Assembly (NCBI GenBank): GCA_015709675.1
Contig: CP054182.1
Location: 1,157,448 to 1,221,447 of the forward strand
DNA: 64,000 nt
Direction: 5' to 3'
DNA from: Ignavibacteriales bacterium
GTDB taxonomy: Bacteria; Bacteroidota; Ignavibacteria; Ignavibacteriales; Ignavibacteriaceae
How positions within the stretch are numbered: position 1 is the stretch's first letter; every line of letters starts with the position of its first letter. The notes under the pieces are model-generated. The model ran no database searches. It saw only the letters and a list, made by a program, of their open reading frames with translations, and was not told the DNA's origin. The translations under genes were made by a program, and so were the position numbers. Below are positions 7,916 to 16,799 of this stretch, one piece after another.

Positions 7916-8519
7916 GGATATTATTTAAAAAACTGCGGCGGTGATGCGGCGTGATGCCGTGCTGCCTTATAGCCTCAATATGATCACGGGTGGGATAACC
8001 CTTATTACTTTTCCAGTTATATACGGGGAATTCATCCGCGAGCCCGGTCATGATGCGGTCCCGGATTACTTTTGCAATAATGGATGCAGCGCCTATTGCC
8101 ATAGATTTACCGTCACCTTTAATCACCGGTAGGGCGGGTATATCAGAAGGGAAGGATTTATTGCCGTCAATCAGAATATATTCAGGCCGGCGGGTGAGTT
8201 TGCGGACTGATTCAGACATGGCGCGCAGCGATGCCTGCAGGATATTTATTTCATCAATTTTTTCCGGAGTGATAATGGTGAAGGAAAAAGAAAGCGCATG
8301 TCTCAGGATTTCAGGAAAAAGCTCTTCCCGTTTCCGGCTGCTCAGTTTTTTTGAGTCTCCGATACCCCGGATATATATATCCGGCGGAAAAAGCACTGCA
8401 GCGGCAACCACCGGTCCGGCAAGAGGCCCGCGTCCGGCTTCATCAGTGCCGGCAATCAGGGAGATATCCCCCGTGCGGAAGGAGTGGTCAAATTTATAAT
8501 TTTCCGGCAGCAATGGCAA
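7881..8519 (-). CDS. rnhB: Ribonuclease HII
   Basis: Removes ribonucleotides from RNA-DNA hybrids and single embedded ribonucleotides in DNA. The 212-residue protein shows the DEAGRG motif with Asp26 and Glu27, LIDG with Asp118, and the fourth acidic residue Asp154 in VIRDRIM. GDGKSMAIGAASIIAK and the NKGYPTRDH segment are also family hallmarks. Its start lies inside the end of the upstream UbiA-like gene (26-base overlap), and its end overlaps the YraN-like gene. Confidence 0.95.
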   Translation of the reverse strand: MPLLPENYKFDHSFRTGDISLIAGTDEAGRGPLAGPVVAAAVLFPPDIYIRGIGDSKKLSSRKREELFPEILRHALSFSFTIITPEKIDEINILQASLRAMSESVRKLTRRPEYILIDGNKSFPSDIPALPVIKGDGKSMAIGAASIIAKVIRDRIMTGLADEFPVYNWKSNKGYPTRDHIEAIRQHGITPHHRRSFLNNILEGRQYELRLN

Positions 8520-9321
8520 TCAGTCCGGTAATCATGGAAGCTTTCATATATATACTCGCCCTGCGGTATCCTTCATTCCCAAGGGAATTCCGCCAGGAGG
8601 AGCGCTCGGCAAGGGCCGCAAGAGGATTCACCACAATCATCACGATAATAAAAAACTCAATTTTATAAACCCCGAAAATAAAGGGAAGCAGTGTGGAAAG
8701 AAAGAGTGCGGCTGCCGTTATCCGCACAAAAACCTTCCCTCTTTTTTCGCCATAGAGGACGGGAAAAGTGCCGGCGCCGGTTGCTTTATCACCGCTGATA
8801 TCTTCCAGATCTTTCAGTACTTCACGCATCAGTGTGGTCAGAAATGCAAAGAGAAAGGGGAAATACCCCGCTGATATGTCGCCTGCCGCAAGGGCGCCAT
8901 AAGGAAAAACCAGTCCGGTGAACAGCGCCACAGAAAAATTACCGGCGAGTGCGGTTCGTTTAAGTTTATAAGCATACAACCAGAGCCCGGCGAATACGGC
9001 AAAGGCGATAGCAAAGGCAAGATAGCTAACCCTTACAGCCAGAATCAGCCCGGAGAGAGTGAGCAGAAGGTAATAATTAAAAGCTGCGTTCAGCCCAATG
9101 GCTCCGGAGGGAAGCGGTCGGCCGGGACGGTTTATCCGGTCGGTTTCGATATCATAGATATCATTGATGACATTGCCTCCTGCAGCGATCAGGGAGGCAG
9201 AGCATCCTGCCAGAAACATCACCCCGTAATCAGTTCCGCCGGCAAGCCAGTAGCCGGTTATGGCCGAAAGGAACGTGATGAGCAGGTTAAGCGGCCGGGT
9301 TATCAGAATGTAATTGTGCAT
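8494..9321 (-). CDS. UbiA-family prenyltransferase
   Basis: Integral membrane prenyltransferase of 275 residues that transfers a polyprenyl chain to an acceptor. The first Asp-rich motif is N53DIYDIETD61, followed by RINRPGRPLPSG; the second is DLEDISGDKATGAGTFPV near residues 170-187. About eight hydrophobic helices are visible. The sequence pattern resembles the geranylgeranylglycerol-phosphate and (bacterio)chlorophyll-type branches more than ubiA or menA, but the acceptor cannot be decided. It is the first gene of the minus-strand operon that runs into rnhB. Confidence 0.88.
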   Translation of the reverse strand: MHNYILITRPLNLLITFLSAITGYWLAGGTDYGVMFLAGCSASLIAAGGNVINDIYDIETDRINRPGRPLPSGAIGLNAAFNYYLLLTLSGLILAVRVSYLAFAIAFAVFAGLWLYAYKLKRTALAGNFSVALFTGLVFPYGALAAGDISAGYFPFLFAFLTTLMREVLKDLEDISGDKATGAGTFPVLYGEKRGKVFVRITAAALFLSTLLPFIFGVYKIEFFIIVMIVVNPLAALAERSSWRNSLGNEGYRRASIYMKASMITGLIAIAAGKL

Positions 9322-9376
9322 ACGTAAAATTACGAAATTACCTGATTGTGGTAACGATTTTTACTGACAGGATTAC

Positions 9377-9388
9377 GCTTAGCTAAGC
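9377..9388. promoter_or_regulatory. 12-bp perfect palindrome in a divergent intergenic region
   Basis: GCTTAGCTAAGC lies between the divergent UbiA-operon start (9321) and the gene at 9411, only 22 bases before the latter. Its position fits an operator, but nothing else supports this. Confidence 0.3.
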
Positions 9389-9410
9389 ATCTCTATGTTA
9401 TATTTACCGC

Positions 9411-9971
9411 ATGAAAAAATATCTCCTACTTCTGGTGCTGCTTTTACTGACGGGGGAACAGATGCCGCAGCCTGTTTCCAATCTTGAGAGGATGAATGAA
9501 CTGCTCGGCGGAATGCTTCAGACTCTGGGGCGGGACTGGCGTCAGACGGGGGTGAAGTCTCTCAGGATTAATCTGGAGGGGGATCTGAAATACTTTGAGG
9601 GAAGGATTCTTCAGGAAGAAAAATCACTCCTGACCGAAGCAGGGGAAGAGTATATACTCACCATCTCCGCGGTGAAGGTACACTACCGAGATCCTGAACG
9701 TGACGGTTTTTTCGGGGAGATGGCTTATACACGAGAGGTATATCTGAAACTGGAGTGGTATTCGGAATCATCCGGACTCAAAGAATTTGAATCTTCCATT
9801 ACAGATACGATTACCGAAAAAAATATCCCGGATGCCGAACAGCAGTATCTTCCTTTTACCGTGGGAACGAAAGAGCCGCCCGGTTTTTTTAGCGGCTACT
9901 TTGAGGAAATCACCGCAGCAGTGGTAACGGGCGTGGCAGCCTATCTGTTTTTTTCGGTGAGATCAAAGTAA
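9411..9971 (+). CDS. Hypothetical exported protein with C-terminal membrane anchor
   Basis: I do not recognise this 186-residue protein. It has an N-terminal signal peptide (MKKYLLLLVLLLLTG), a mixed alpha/beta middle with a strand-rich stretch (residues 45-120, including KSLRINLEGDLKYFEGRIL), and a C-terminal hydrophobic segment (AAVVTGVAAYLFFSVRSK) that would anchor it in the inner membrane with a short basic tail. It is alone on the plus strand and divergent from the UbiA operon. Confidence 0.7.
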   Translation: MKKYLLLLVLLLLTGEQMPQPVSNLERMNELLGGMLQTLGRDWRQTGVKSLRINLEGDLKYFEGRILQEEKSLLTEAGEEYILTISAVKVHYRDPERDGFFGEMAYTREVYLKLEWYSESSGLKEFESSITDTITEKNIPDAEQQYLPFTVGTKEPPGFFSGYFEEITAAVVTGVAAYLFFSVRSK

Positions 9972-10061
9972 CGGGAAATTCAGCCGCGAATTGTACGAAT
10001 AGGAAAGAATTAATGATATGGTAAAATCTATTATACCGTATAATTCAGTTTTGAATTATTA

Positions 10062-10096
10062 ATTCTGTATTCATCATTCTGGATTCTCTATTCCCC
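10062..10096. repeat. Degenerate heptad array (5 units, ATTCNNN)
   Basis: Five 7-base units beginning ATTC (ATTCTGT, ATTCATC, ATTCTGG, ATTCTCT, ATTCCCC) lie in the 429-base gap 9972-10400. The rest of that gap shows only a short direct repeat TGCATgaacgcgTGCAT near 10199-10214 and no gene. Confidence 0.6.
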
Positions 10097-10400
10097 CGAA
10101 ACTGTTTTTCTCCGGATTGTTTGAAATCTGTTGTTTTTCAAACGGACAGTATCTAATTTTCTGTTGTGCTTTAGGTTAATATCATACATCTGCACGGGTG
10201 CATGAACGCGTGCATCGGGTTATGAAGATATTTGCCGGTACTTGTAAAACCTGATATTCCTCTTTGTTATTCAAGGGGGGGAAACACGTTAAGCGGGGTT
10301 CACTTCCTGCCGGTTTTCCATACCGGAAATTTCTTTCAGAGACCTATACCTGAGGCCAGGTTGAACAATTTTTCGAGGGAATAAACTGGTTCCGAAATTT

Positions 10401-13010
10401 TTGCGGTTACTACTACCGCTTTTGTTTTTAAATAGCTCAGGGATTCTTAACAGCCAGAGCGTTGATCCGCTCCGGGGCGGCCTGGTATTTTCGTTCCAGC
10501 ATTACAACGTAACAAAGGGGCTGCATCTGCTGGAAAAAAATCCTCTCCTGCTTAATCATAAGATTACCGCTGAATTTGATCTGATGTTTGATGACGCCCG
10601 AAAATTCGGCGTAATCGCAAAATTTTACTGGGGGAGTGAAATCCTTCATGTGATTTATCAGCCCGCGGGAAAGCCGGACACCTCATATATACGCCTTGTG
10701 TATAACCGCGGGGAGTCTTCCGCGGAGATTGTAGTCTTAAAGAATGAACTTCCCCGTAACCGGTGGCGCAAGGCCAGTGTTGTATTTTCTCCTACCTCAT
10801 CAGAAGTCAGTTTTAGTTATATGGATAAAACCTGCCGGGTGCCGGTGCGCATTACCGGCGGCAACAGGATGGAAATTCATTTTGGCCATCATGCTAAAGT
10901 TTCCGGTGAGCTTAACGAATATGCATTCATCGGGCTGAGGGATGTCCGCGTGATGCAGAGCGGTGGAAGCGCATTGTATCACTGGCCGCTCAGGGAGGTG
11001 CGGGGCAGCACGGCCGCAGAAATAATCAGCGGTGAAAACGGCCGGGCGGTTGAGCCGGAGTGGATGATGAATAATCATTTTCTGCCAAAAGAGAATGCTC
11101 TTGCGGGTCCTTTTACGGCTCAGCTGGATATTAACAAACCGATGATTGCCTATAATAAGCTTGAAGGAAAGATCTATTTTGTACATTCCGAAGGGATGTA
11201 TATCTATGACACGCGCCGCAGGACAGGCAAAAGTATTGGCTATGCAGCTCCGGATAAGAAATATATGAATGACTGGCTTACCGTCGTATATCATCCGGCA
11301 AAAAGGAAAATTCTTGCTCTCTATGACGGCGGCGGAAAAGTGACTGAGTATAATGAAGCAGACAGTATATGGGTGAACCCCGACTTTTCGCAGCGGGCAA
11401 AAGGACACTATTATTTCTCCCGTATATTCTACCATGAAGCTGACAGCGGTCTCTATTCTCTGGGAGGATATGGATGGTACACAAGAAAAAACTATCTCAG
11501 GAAATATGATTTCAATAAAGAGGAGTGGGATACTATCCGGCTAAAAGGAAGTGAGGGATATCACTGGTATGAATACAGTATTGCCCATAAGTCAGGACCT
11601 GTTTACTATCTATATGCAAGAGCGGCACAGTTGACCGAACGGCAGGAGGACAGTTACCGGCTTATATATACCCTGTTTGAAATGAATATTGAAACCGCCA
11701 CGCTCAGGAAACTTGGCGTGATTAAAGAAGGGAGGAACAGAGATTTTCGTCCTGCGTGGGCAGGTCTGTATGACTCTCTGACTAAGCATATTTATTTCAC
11801 CGGATATGAAGAAGCTACCCGGAGCCAGGCGCTTTTGGCTATTGACCCGGATAGTCTTGAGATTAAGACGGTAAGCAGCCTTAAAACCTTTAAAGGCAGG
11901 GAGACAGCATTTATTCCAAATGTCTGGAATTCATTCGATTCCATGAACAGAGAATTTGCAATTATGGAATATGTATATTCGGGGGCAGACTCATTTTATG
12001 TTCGTATTTCAACTCTGCACTGGCCTCCTCTTACTGAGGCGGAGTACCGGTCACTGCTTGCCGGAGCGGCAGATATCTCCGGAGGCGCTCTGCGGTATAT
12101 ACTTCTCAGTTCTCTGATGGTCCTGCTCGGAAGCGCGGGAATCGTCTTTTATCTGCGCCGAGGAAACGGACGCGCGAAAGATGAGGGCGGTGAAACCTCA
12201 TCCGGCGGTGATAGACATTCTGACGGGAAGGAAACACTTCCTGAAACGAAAACAGAATCTCCGGCAGTTGCAGATGACCCCGTGCAGGATGCTCCCTCCG
12301 CGGCGGCCTTATATCTGTTCGGTGATTTCACCCTGCTGGATGACAACGGTATAAACATTACTCAGAACCTCTCACCCAAACTGAAGCAGCTCTTTTTGAT
12401 GCTCTTTGAACGCTCCTGCCTGGGGAGCAACGGCGGAATGAGAACGGAAGCAGTCACCGCCACGCTCTGGCCTGAGCTTTCCATTGCTGAAGCCAAAAAC
12501 AACCGGAATGTTTCATTACGCCGCCTGCGAACCGCGCTTGCGCCGGTAAGGGGTGCTGAAATTAAAACAGATAACAACCGGATTAAGCTGATTCTGCCGG
12601 AGAATTTTTACTGCGATCTGCTGGAGTTCCGGAAGTATGCCGGAAACGGAACTTACCGGTTTGCGGAAGTGGGGGATTTGCGCAGCATTGTTACCCGGGG
12701 AGAGCTTTTTGCTGATTGCGACTATGAGTGGTTTGATGCTGTCCGCCAGCAATACAGGGAGGAAACGGTTCACCGCCTCAGAGAGATTATTACCCTGAAC
12801 CGGCTGAGCAATCATGAGAAACTTGATGCCGCGGAATGTATCCTTTCACAGGACAGCGTCTGCGAGATCGGGATCAGGGCAAAAGTGCAGGCTCTTTCGG
12901 GTATGGGGGACCATTCATCAGCCAAAACCGCGTTTGAGGTCTTTAAAAGAGCGTATCACAGCGTATATGATACGGAGTGCAGAAAGAATATTGCAGATTT
13001 TTTGCAATAA
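10401..13010 (+). CDS. Membrane-spanning regulator: Kelch-like ectodomain, one TM helix, SARP/BTAD-type DNA-binding tail
   Basis: An 869-residue protein with three parts. The N-terminus is a signal or anchor helix (RLLLPLLFLNSSGIL), followed by a LamG-like beta-sandwich (residues ~25-200) and a Kelch/beta-propeller-like region (~240-550) with motifs such as LYSLGGYGWYTRKNYLRKYD. A hydrophobic helix at ~563-583 (YILLSSLMVLLGSAGIVFYL, followed by RR) crosses the membrane. The cytoplasmic C-terminus (~636-869) has a winged-helix start LFGDFTLLD, NNRNVSLRRLR and a BTAD-like helical tail. I infer a one-component transmembrane transcription regulator. The start is uncertain: TTG at 10401 has no good ribosome site nearby. 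Confidence 0.75.
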   Translation: MRLLLPLLFLNSSGILNSQSVDPLRGGLVFSFQHYNVTKGLHLLEKNPLLLNHKITAEFDLMFDDARKFGVIAKFYWGSEILHVIYQPAGKPDTSYIRLVYNRGESSAEIVVLKNELPRNRWRKASVVFSPTSSEVSFSYMDKTCRVPVRITGGNRMEIHFGHHAKVSGELNEYAFIGLRDVRVMQSGGSALYHWPLREVRGSTAAEIISGENGRAVEPEWMMNNHFLPKENALAGPFTAQLDINKPMIAYNKLEGKIYFVHSEGMYIYDTRRRTGKSIGYAAPDKKYMNDWLTVVYHPAKRKILALYDGGGKVTEYNEADSIWVNPDFSQRAKGHYYFSRIFYHEADSGLYSLGGYGWYTRKNYLRKYDFNKEEWDTIRLKGSEGYHWYEYSIAHKSGPVYYLYARAAQLTERQEDSYRLIYTLFEMNIETATLRKLGVIKEGRNRDFRPAWAGLYDSLTKHIYFTGYEEATRSQALLAIDPDSLEIKTVSSLKTFKGRETAFIPNVWNSFDSMNREFAIMEYVYSGADSFYVRISTLHWPPLTEAEYRSLLAGAADISGGALRYILLSSLMVLLGSAGIVFYLRRGNGRAKDEGGETSSGGDRHSDGKETLPETKTESPAVADDPVQDAPSAAALYLFGDFTLLDDNGINITQNLSPKLKQLFLMLFERSCLGSNGGMRTEAVTATLWPELSIAEAKNNRNVSLRRLRTALAPVRGAEIKTDNNRIKLILPENFYCDLLEFRKYAGNGTYRFAEVGDLRSIVTRGELFADCDYEWFDAVRQQYREETVHRLREIITLNRLSNHEKLDAAECILSQDSVCEIGIRAKVQALSGMGDHSSAKTAFEVFKRAYHSVYDTECRKNIADFLQ

Positions 13011-13029
13011 CCTGAAAATTAATCCATTC

Positions 13030-13061
13030 ATTAACCCTTTTATTAACCCTTTTATTAACCC
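13030..13061. repeat. 12-base tandem repeat after the regulator gene
   Basis: ATTAACCCTTTT occurs twice in full and once in part, starting 20 bases after the stop codon. The remaining gap up to 13345 shows no gene and no clear terminator. Confidence 0.75.
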
Positions 13062-13345
13062 CCTCCGGTTAGATTTACCCAGTTAGTCTGAGAATTTTAT
13101 TTATTCCGGTTCGCCCTGACCCAGTGAAAAAGGGTGAGAGGGTTGAGACTCAGCCGGAGCCACAGAAATTCAGGATGAGGGCGAGTAGTCCGGAGTGACT
13201 GTGGTTTCGATCTTGACGGGAGGGAACCGGCGGGAAAGGGGGAATGCCGCCGGTTTCTTTGAGTCTGTGCTGCTGCATTGGCAGTAAATAAGTTTTCACA
13301 ATCAGGTACGTGATTTTTTCATTACATAGGCGGAGTCCTGCAGTT

Positions 13346-14125
13346 ATGCGCGATCAGGAAAAAAATGGCGGGCGAAATCGGGAACCGAGAACAGCCAGAC
13401 ACGAAAACGGAAGACCAATAAACAGTGTCTATTTGTTCGGGGATTTTCAGATATTCAGCCGCACCGGTGAGGAGATGGTTCAGCGTCTGCCTCCTAAGGT
13501 TCAGGAATTGTTCCTGATGATGCTAACGTCATCATTCAAACCGTTCAGTTATATTACCAACAAGTCGATAAACAGCCACCTCTGGCCGGACCTTAGTCTG
13601 GAACAGGCCAAGAACAACAGAAGCGTTTCGGTTAACAAACTCAGGTCAGTTCTTGAAGATGTGGATGGCATAACAATCTGCTGCGATAAAGCCATGTGGT
13701 GGGTTGAACTTGACAGCAGGATATACTGTGATTATCAGCGGCTCCTTTCCATACTTTCATCCCGAAACCTGACACATGCGGCACTGAGCGAACTGAACAT
13801 GATACTCAGCCGGGGAGAATTCATGAAAGAGCATGACTATGACTGGTTCGAAACAGGAAGAATGCGCATTACCGATGCCGCGCTGCACAAACTGAAAGAG
13901 CATCTCTTAAAGCAGAAAGAAGACTCCCCCAACCGCGCGCTGATTGCCGAAAGCATATTACATCTCGATCCGCTGAGCGAATCAGCGCTCAAAGTAAAGA
14001 TACAGTTTCTGGTCCGAGACGGCGAACATACCCTGGCCCGGGCAACCTTTGAGCACTTCCGCAAAGAGTTCCAGCGCATCTACGGAACGGAACTAAAAAA
14101 AACCTTTAATGATATGCTTAAATGA
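13346..14125 (+). CDS. Soluble SARP/BTAD-type regulator, paralogue of the C-terminal part of the preceding gene
   Basis: A protein of about 259 residues matching the cytoplasmic tail of the upstream regulator: LFGDFQIFSRTGEE, PPKVQELFLMML, LWPDLSLEQAKNNRSVSVNKLR, DYDWFETGRM and a helical BTAD-like end (ARATFEHFRKEFQRIYGTEL). It has no signal peptide or membrane helix, so it should act in the cytoplasm as a DNA-binding regulator. The ATG at 13346 with GGAG ten bases upstream is preferred; a GTG at 13310 would add 12 residues. It probably arose by duplication of the tail, and the two could compete for sites or form mixed dimers. Confidence 0.78.
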   Translation: MRDQEKNGGRNREPRTARHENGRPINSVYLFGDFQIFSRTGEEMVQRLPPKVQELFLMMLTSSFKPFSYITNKSINSHLWPDLSLEQAKNNRSVSVNKLRSVLEDVDGITICCDKAMWWVELDSRIYCDYQRLLSILSSRNLTHAALSELNMILSRGEFMKEHDYDWFETGRMRITDAALHKLKEHLLKQKEDSPNRALIAESILHLDPLSESALKVKIQFLVRDGEHTLARATFEHFRKEFQRIYGTELKKTFNDMLK

Positions 14126-14185
14126 ATTATGAAGTATGAATTATGAAGTATGAATTATGAATTATGAAGTATGAAGTATGAATTG
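14123..14185. repeat. Heptad array (9 units) beginning at the stop codon of the SARP-like gene
   Basis: Units TGAATTA and TGAAGTA alternate without phase slip; the first TGA is the stop codon of the gene at 13346. It is the same repeat type, in the same orientation relative to the gene, as the arrays after the AKR and dctM genes. Confidence 0.92.
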
Positions 14186-14213
14186 CATGGGTAATATATA
14201 TCAAATGAATATG

Positions 14214-14663
14214 CGTAGGGACAGGTCGCGACCTGTCCTATCCTTAGTGGAGATTGATGTATGTATAGCAGATGGGGCTGTTTATATGTCGCCGCTACGC
14301 GGCTTTTGGTTGGTTTGGGAGATGTTTTTATTAATATTTCGCCGTTCTGCGGCTCATAGCAATGAACAATGAACAATGTACAGGTTTTGGTATTTGAGAA
14401 TTTCCGTAGGGACAGGTCGCGGCCTGTCCTTCCCTTATTGGGGTTGATGAATATATAACGGATCGTAATATATCGCCGCTACGCGGCTTTTGGTTGGTTT
14501 GGGAGATGTTTTTTATTAATATTTCGCCGCTCTGCGGCTCATAGCAATGAACAATGAACAGGTTTTGGTATTTGAGAATTTCCGTAGGGACAGGTCGCGA
14601 CCTGTCCTTGCCTTATTGGGGTTGATGAATATATAACGGATCGTAATATGTCGCCGCTACGCG
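14214..14663. repeat. Three tandem copies of a ~180-190-base unit carrying palindromes
   Basis: The unit begins CGTAGGGACAGG at 14214, 14405 and 14583 (spacings 191 and 178); the third copy breaks off at about 14663. Each full copy holds the palindrome GGACAGGTCGCGACCTGTCC or a one-base variant (14219-14238, 14410-14429, 14588-14607). It then carries two small hairpins, GCCGCTACGCGGC and GCCG-TCTGCGGC, separated by TTTTGGTTGGTTTGGGAGATG. No credible gene lies inside. Confidence 0.88.
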
Positions 14664-14677
14664 TCTGAATTCCGGCT

Positions 14678-14702
14678 CCCTTCTCCTTTTCAAGGAGAAG
14701 GG
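14678..14702. repeat. 11-bp stem hairpin CCCTTCTCCTT
   Basis: CCCTTCTCCTT, a TTC loop and its exact reverse complement, followed by GCAGGGGATGAGG. It looks like a dispersed intergenic hairpin repeat. There is no T run, so a terminator role is doubtful. Confidence 0.6.
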
Positions 14703-14812
14703 CAGGGGATGAGGTTTTTACTCCAAAAACACAGCTCCTATATATATTATATGGTAATGTGAAAAGTTCTGCATCAGACACTCCTTTCTTCAGGAAATCT
14801 CGTTTGTTGCTT

Positions 14813-16054
14813 TTATGGCAGGCTATAGATTTTGCTGACCCATTCTGTAAAGGGAAGAATGGTGATTTCCCTTTTTCTGCCGTACCACTCAAAACTCCTG
14901 ACAGATTTTTCATTTGTGGTTATAATGGTAAGCCGGTCACATTGTAAATCCTCCGATGCTGTAATAAGGGCGCGCATTTCCCTCTCCAGAGTCTTTGGAT
15001 TGCTTAAATCTGCTGATGCCTGAATTATTTCTGTAACTTTACCGCTCTGATGCAAAACAAAATCACATTCATAGTCTTTCTTCCAGTAGCTTAAACTCAT
15101 TCCGGTTTTATAGGAATTTTTATAAAGTTCTGAGGCAATTAAGTTTTCGAGTTTCTTCCCCTGATTAGCTGAGGGGTTAAATCCGATACTGCTGAGATAA
15201 CCGTTATCTATAAGATAAGTTTTTCCTGCGGAGATTTGCTGCTCTTTAATCTTAAAGGAAAAACGGGGAACACGGAAGAATATCATGGTGTTAAGGATAT
15301 ATAAGACGAATTTGGAGACAGTCCGCTGATTATACCCGGTTACCGCCGAAAGATTCCTGAGGGAGAGCGGTGAACCAGTTCCTGCAATCATCAGTTCAGC
15401 CAGCTTGCTGATCATCGCGGGATCACGGGGTTTATAGCGAGTAACAATATCTTTATATATGGTGTCCCGGAATAACATCTGCAAATAATCTCTTCCTGCT
15501 GCTTTCCCGGAGGCTACCTCCGGATACCCCCCTTTTTCCAAAAGATCAAGAAAGAGGGTTTTCGCATTTTCTGATTCACCGGTTCCTGAGGAGTTAAGCA
15601 GTTCATTAAAGGAAAAGGGAAAGATATACACGGGAAAGTTTCTGCCGGTCAGATGAGTGGCAAGTTCTCCGGAGAGCAGATTTGAGTTGCTTCCGGTGAT
15701 TACGATTTTTCTCCCCTGCCGATGAAGCCGGTTTACAAACAATTCCCATTTCTGCAGGTTTTGAATTTCATCAAAAAGCAGAATTTCAGGATTACCGTAA
15801 ACCCGGTCAATCGCGTCGGTTATTTCGTCATAGTTTTCGGTTGCAATGAGCCGTTCGTCATCAAAATTAGCATAAGCGAAACGGCTGCCATTAAGGGTGT
15901 GAACGGCAAAAAAGGACTTGCCCGCCCGCCTGGGTCCGATAATCACATTTATCAGTCCGGAATCCAGATTAAGTTTGGCATCCCGGGGTATAAAATGAGC
16001 TGAAAGAAGACGGTCGCGTTCATTTTTTTGCTGATTTATTACATCTTGTACCAT
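14813..16054 (-). CDS. AAA-family ATPase with DUF4143 domain
   Basis: P-loop ATPase of about 413 residues. The ATP-binding part has Walker A GPRRAGKS near residue 40, Walker B ILLFDEIQN, and sensor-like VITGSNSNLLSGELATHLTGR. The C-terminal part is a DUF4143 domain (winged helix SPLSLRNLSAVTGYNQRTVSKFV and a nuclease-like KDYECDFVLHQSGKVTEIIQ). The start at 16054 (MVQDVINQQKNER) is chosen because the longer frame adds a Cys/Phe-rich stretch unlike the family. These ATPases are common in environmental genomes and their role is unknown. The gene is isolated between repeats, consistent with mobility. Confidence 0.85.
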   Translation of the reverse strand: MVQDVINQQKNERDRLLSAHFIPRDAKLNLDSGLINVIIGPRRAGKSFFAVHTLNGSRFAYANFDDERLIATENYDEITDAIDRVYGNPEILLFDEIQNLQKWELFVNRLHRQGRKIVITGSNSNLLSGELATHLTGRNFPVYIFPFSFNELLNSSGTGESENAKTLFLDLLEKGGYPEVASGKAAGRDYLQMLFRDTIYKDIVTRYKPRDPAMISKLAELMIAGTGSPLSLRNLSAVTGYNQRTVSKFVLYILNTMIFFRVPRFSFKIKEQQISAGKTYLIDNGYLSSIGFNPSANQGKKLENLIASELYKNSYKTGMSLSYWKKDYECDFVLHQSGKVTEIIQASADLSNPKTLEREMRALITASEDLQCDRLTIITTNEKSVRSFEWYGRKREITILPFTEWVSKIYSLP

Positions 16055-16065
16055 AAAATACACCA

Positions 16066-16120
16066 AAAGTTGGCAAAAGTGCTGTATTACAGCGACAAAA
16101 GTACACAAAATTGGCAAAAA
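16066..16120 (-). promoter_or_regulatory. Direct repeats upstream of the DUF4143 ATPase gene
   Basis: On the minus strand TTTTGCCAA occurs twice about 40 bases apart, with further CTTTTG/TTTTGG copies between and after, all within 70 bases of the start codon. This fits an operator or autoregulatory site but is unproven. Confidence 0.3.
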
Positions 16121-16255
16121 CCACAAAAATGAAGAATGAAAAATGTCAGAGGACTATGTTGGCGGCTTATTAAGTCCCTCCGGAGTCCGCGCAAAGGCGC
16201 AACGCCGCAAAATAGGAACCATAAACACAGAGTTTGATTTCATTTTTCCCCTTTA

Positions 16256-16279
16256 CTAGTTACTAATTCCTAACTACTA
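16256..16279. repeat. Short heptad array overlapping the stop codon of the membrane protein gene
   Basis: CTAGTTA, CTAATTC and CTAACTA are followed by CTA, which is the reverse of the TAG stop codon at 16277-16279. In gene sense this reads TAG TAGTTAG GAATTAG TAACTAG. The upstream ~100 bases also carry a CGCAAAGGCGCAACGCCGCAAA interspersed repeat (16190-16211). Confidence 0.75.
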
Positions 16280-16795
16280 ATTATTTTTGATTCTTCGTAT
16301 TATATAGAACACTCCGACAATTATAGCCGCCCAGAGCAGGGGGGCAGAGAGGGTGTCTATGATATCCAGCAATGACGCGTACATAACAGCCGGAGAGAAT
16401 CCCTTGCTCAAAAGTATATATACAACAGGAACACCTGCCAGAAACAATGAGAGCCAGAGAAAAAACCGCTGACGCGCTTCTTCTATCCAAACCATCAGAA
16501 ACGAGCCGGAAAGGATAAACAGCAGCGACGGGAAGAAGATATCACTCCCCTCCATCAGAGGGAAGTTGTCGCTGATGAAGAGAAATATGCCTGATAAAAA
16601 CAGCAGTGAGGAAAAAAATACGGCCGGTTTCCTGCCGCTGCCTGAGAATTTGTAAAAGTATGCCCCTCCCGCGGTAATCATGGTAAACGCAACCACACTT
16701 GCCGCGGTATATACGATGATTCCCGTTTTAACGGCAAAGAGCCCCGCTGCCATGAGCAGAAGAGAGTAAAAAGCGATTTGTCTGGAATTAGTCAA
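16277..16795 (-). CDS. Hypothetical multi-pass membrane protein
   Basis: A 172-residue protein made almost entirely of hydrophobic helices (about six), e.g. IAFYSLLLMAAGLFAVKTGI, VFFSSLLFLSGIFLFI and LLWAAIIVGVFYIIRRIK at the C-terminus. No family motif is recognised. It starts 4 bases downstream of the arginase stop codon on the same strand, so the two genes are almost certainly co-transcribed. A functional link (for example transport of a substrate or product of arginase) is only an inference. Confidence 0.75.
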   Translation of the reverse strand: MTNSRQIAFYSLLLMAAGLFAVKTGIIVYTAASVVAFTMITAGGAYFYKFSGSGRKPAVFFSSLLFLSGIFLFISDNFPLMEGSDIFFPSLLFILSGSFLMVWIEEARQRFFLWLSLFLAGVPVVYILLSKGFSPAVMYASLLDIIDTLSAPLLWAAIIVGVFYIIRRIKNN

Positions 16796-16799
16796 TAGA

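Noticed and set aside
8050-8499. A 149-codon plus-strand frame
   Set aside because: It is antisense to rnhB, whose catalytic motifs are unmistakable.
10800-11435. A 211-codon open frame on the minus strand
   Set aside because: It is antisense to the Kelch-like part of the regulator gene, and the plus-strand frame shows the clear domain structure.
14678-14702. CCCTTCTCCTT hairpin as terminator of the DUF4143 ATPase gene
   Set aside because: It lies 110 bases past the minus-strand stop codon and has no T run in that direction.
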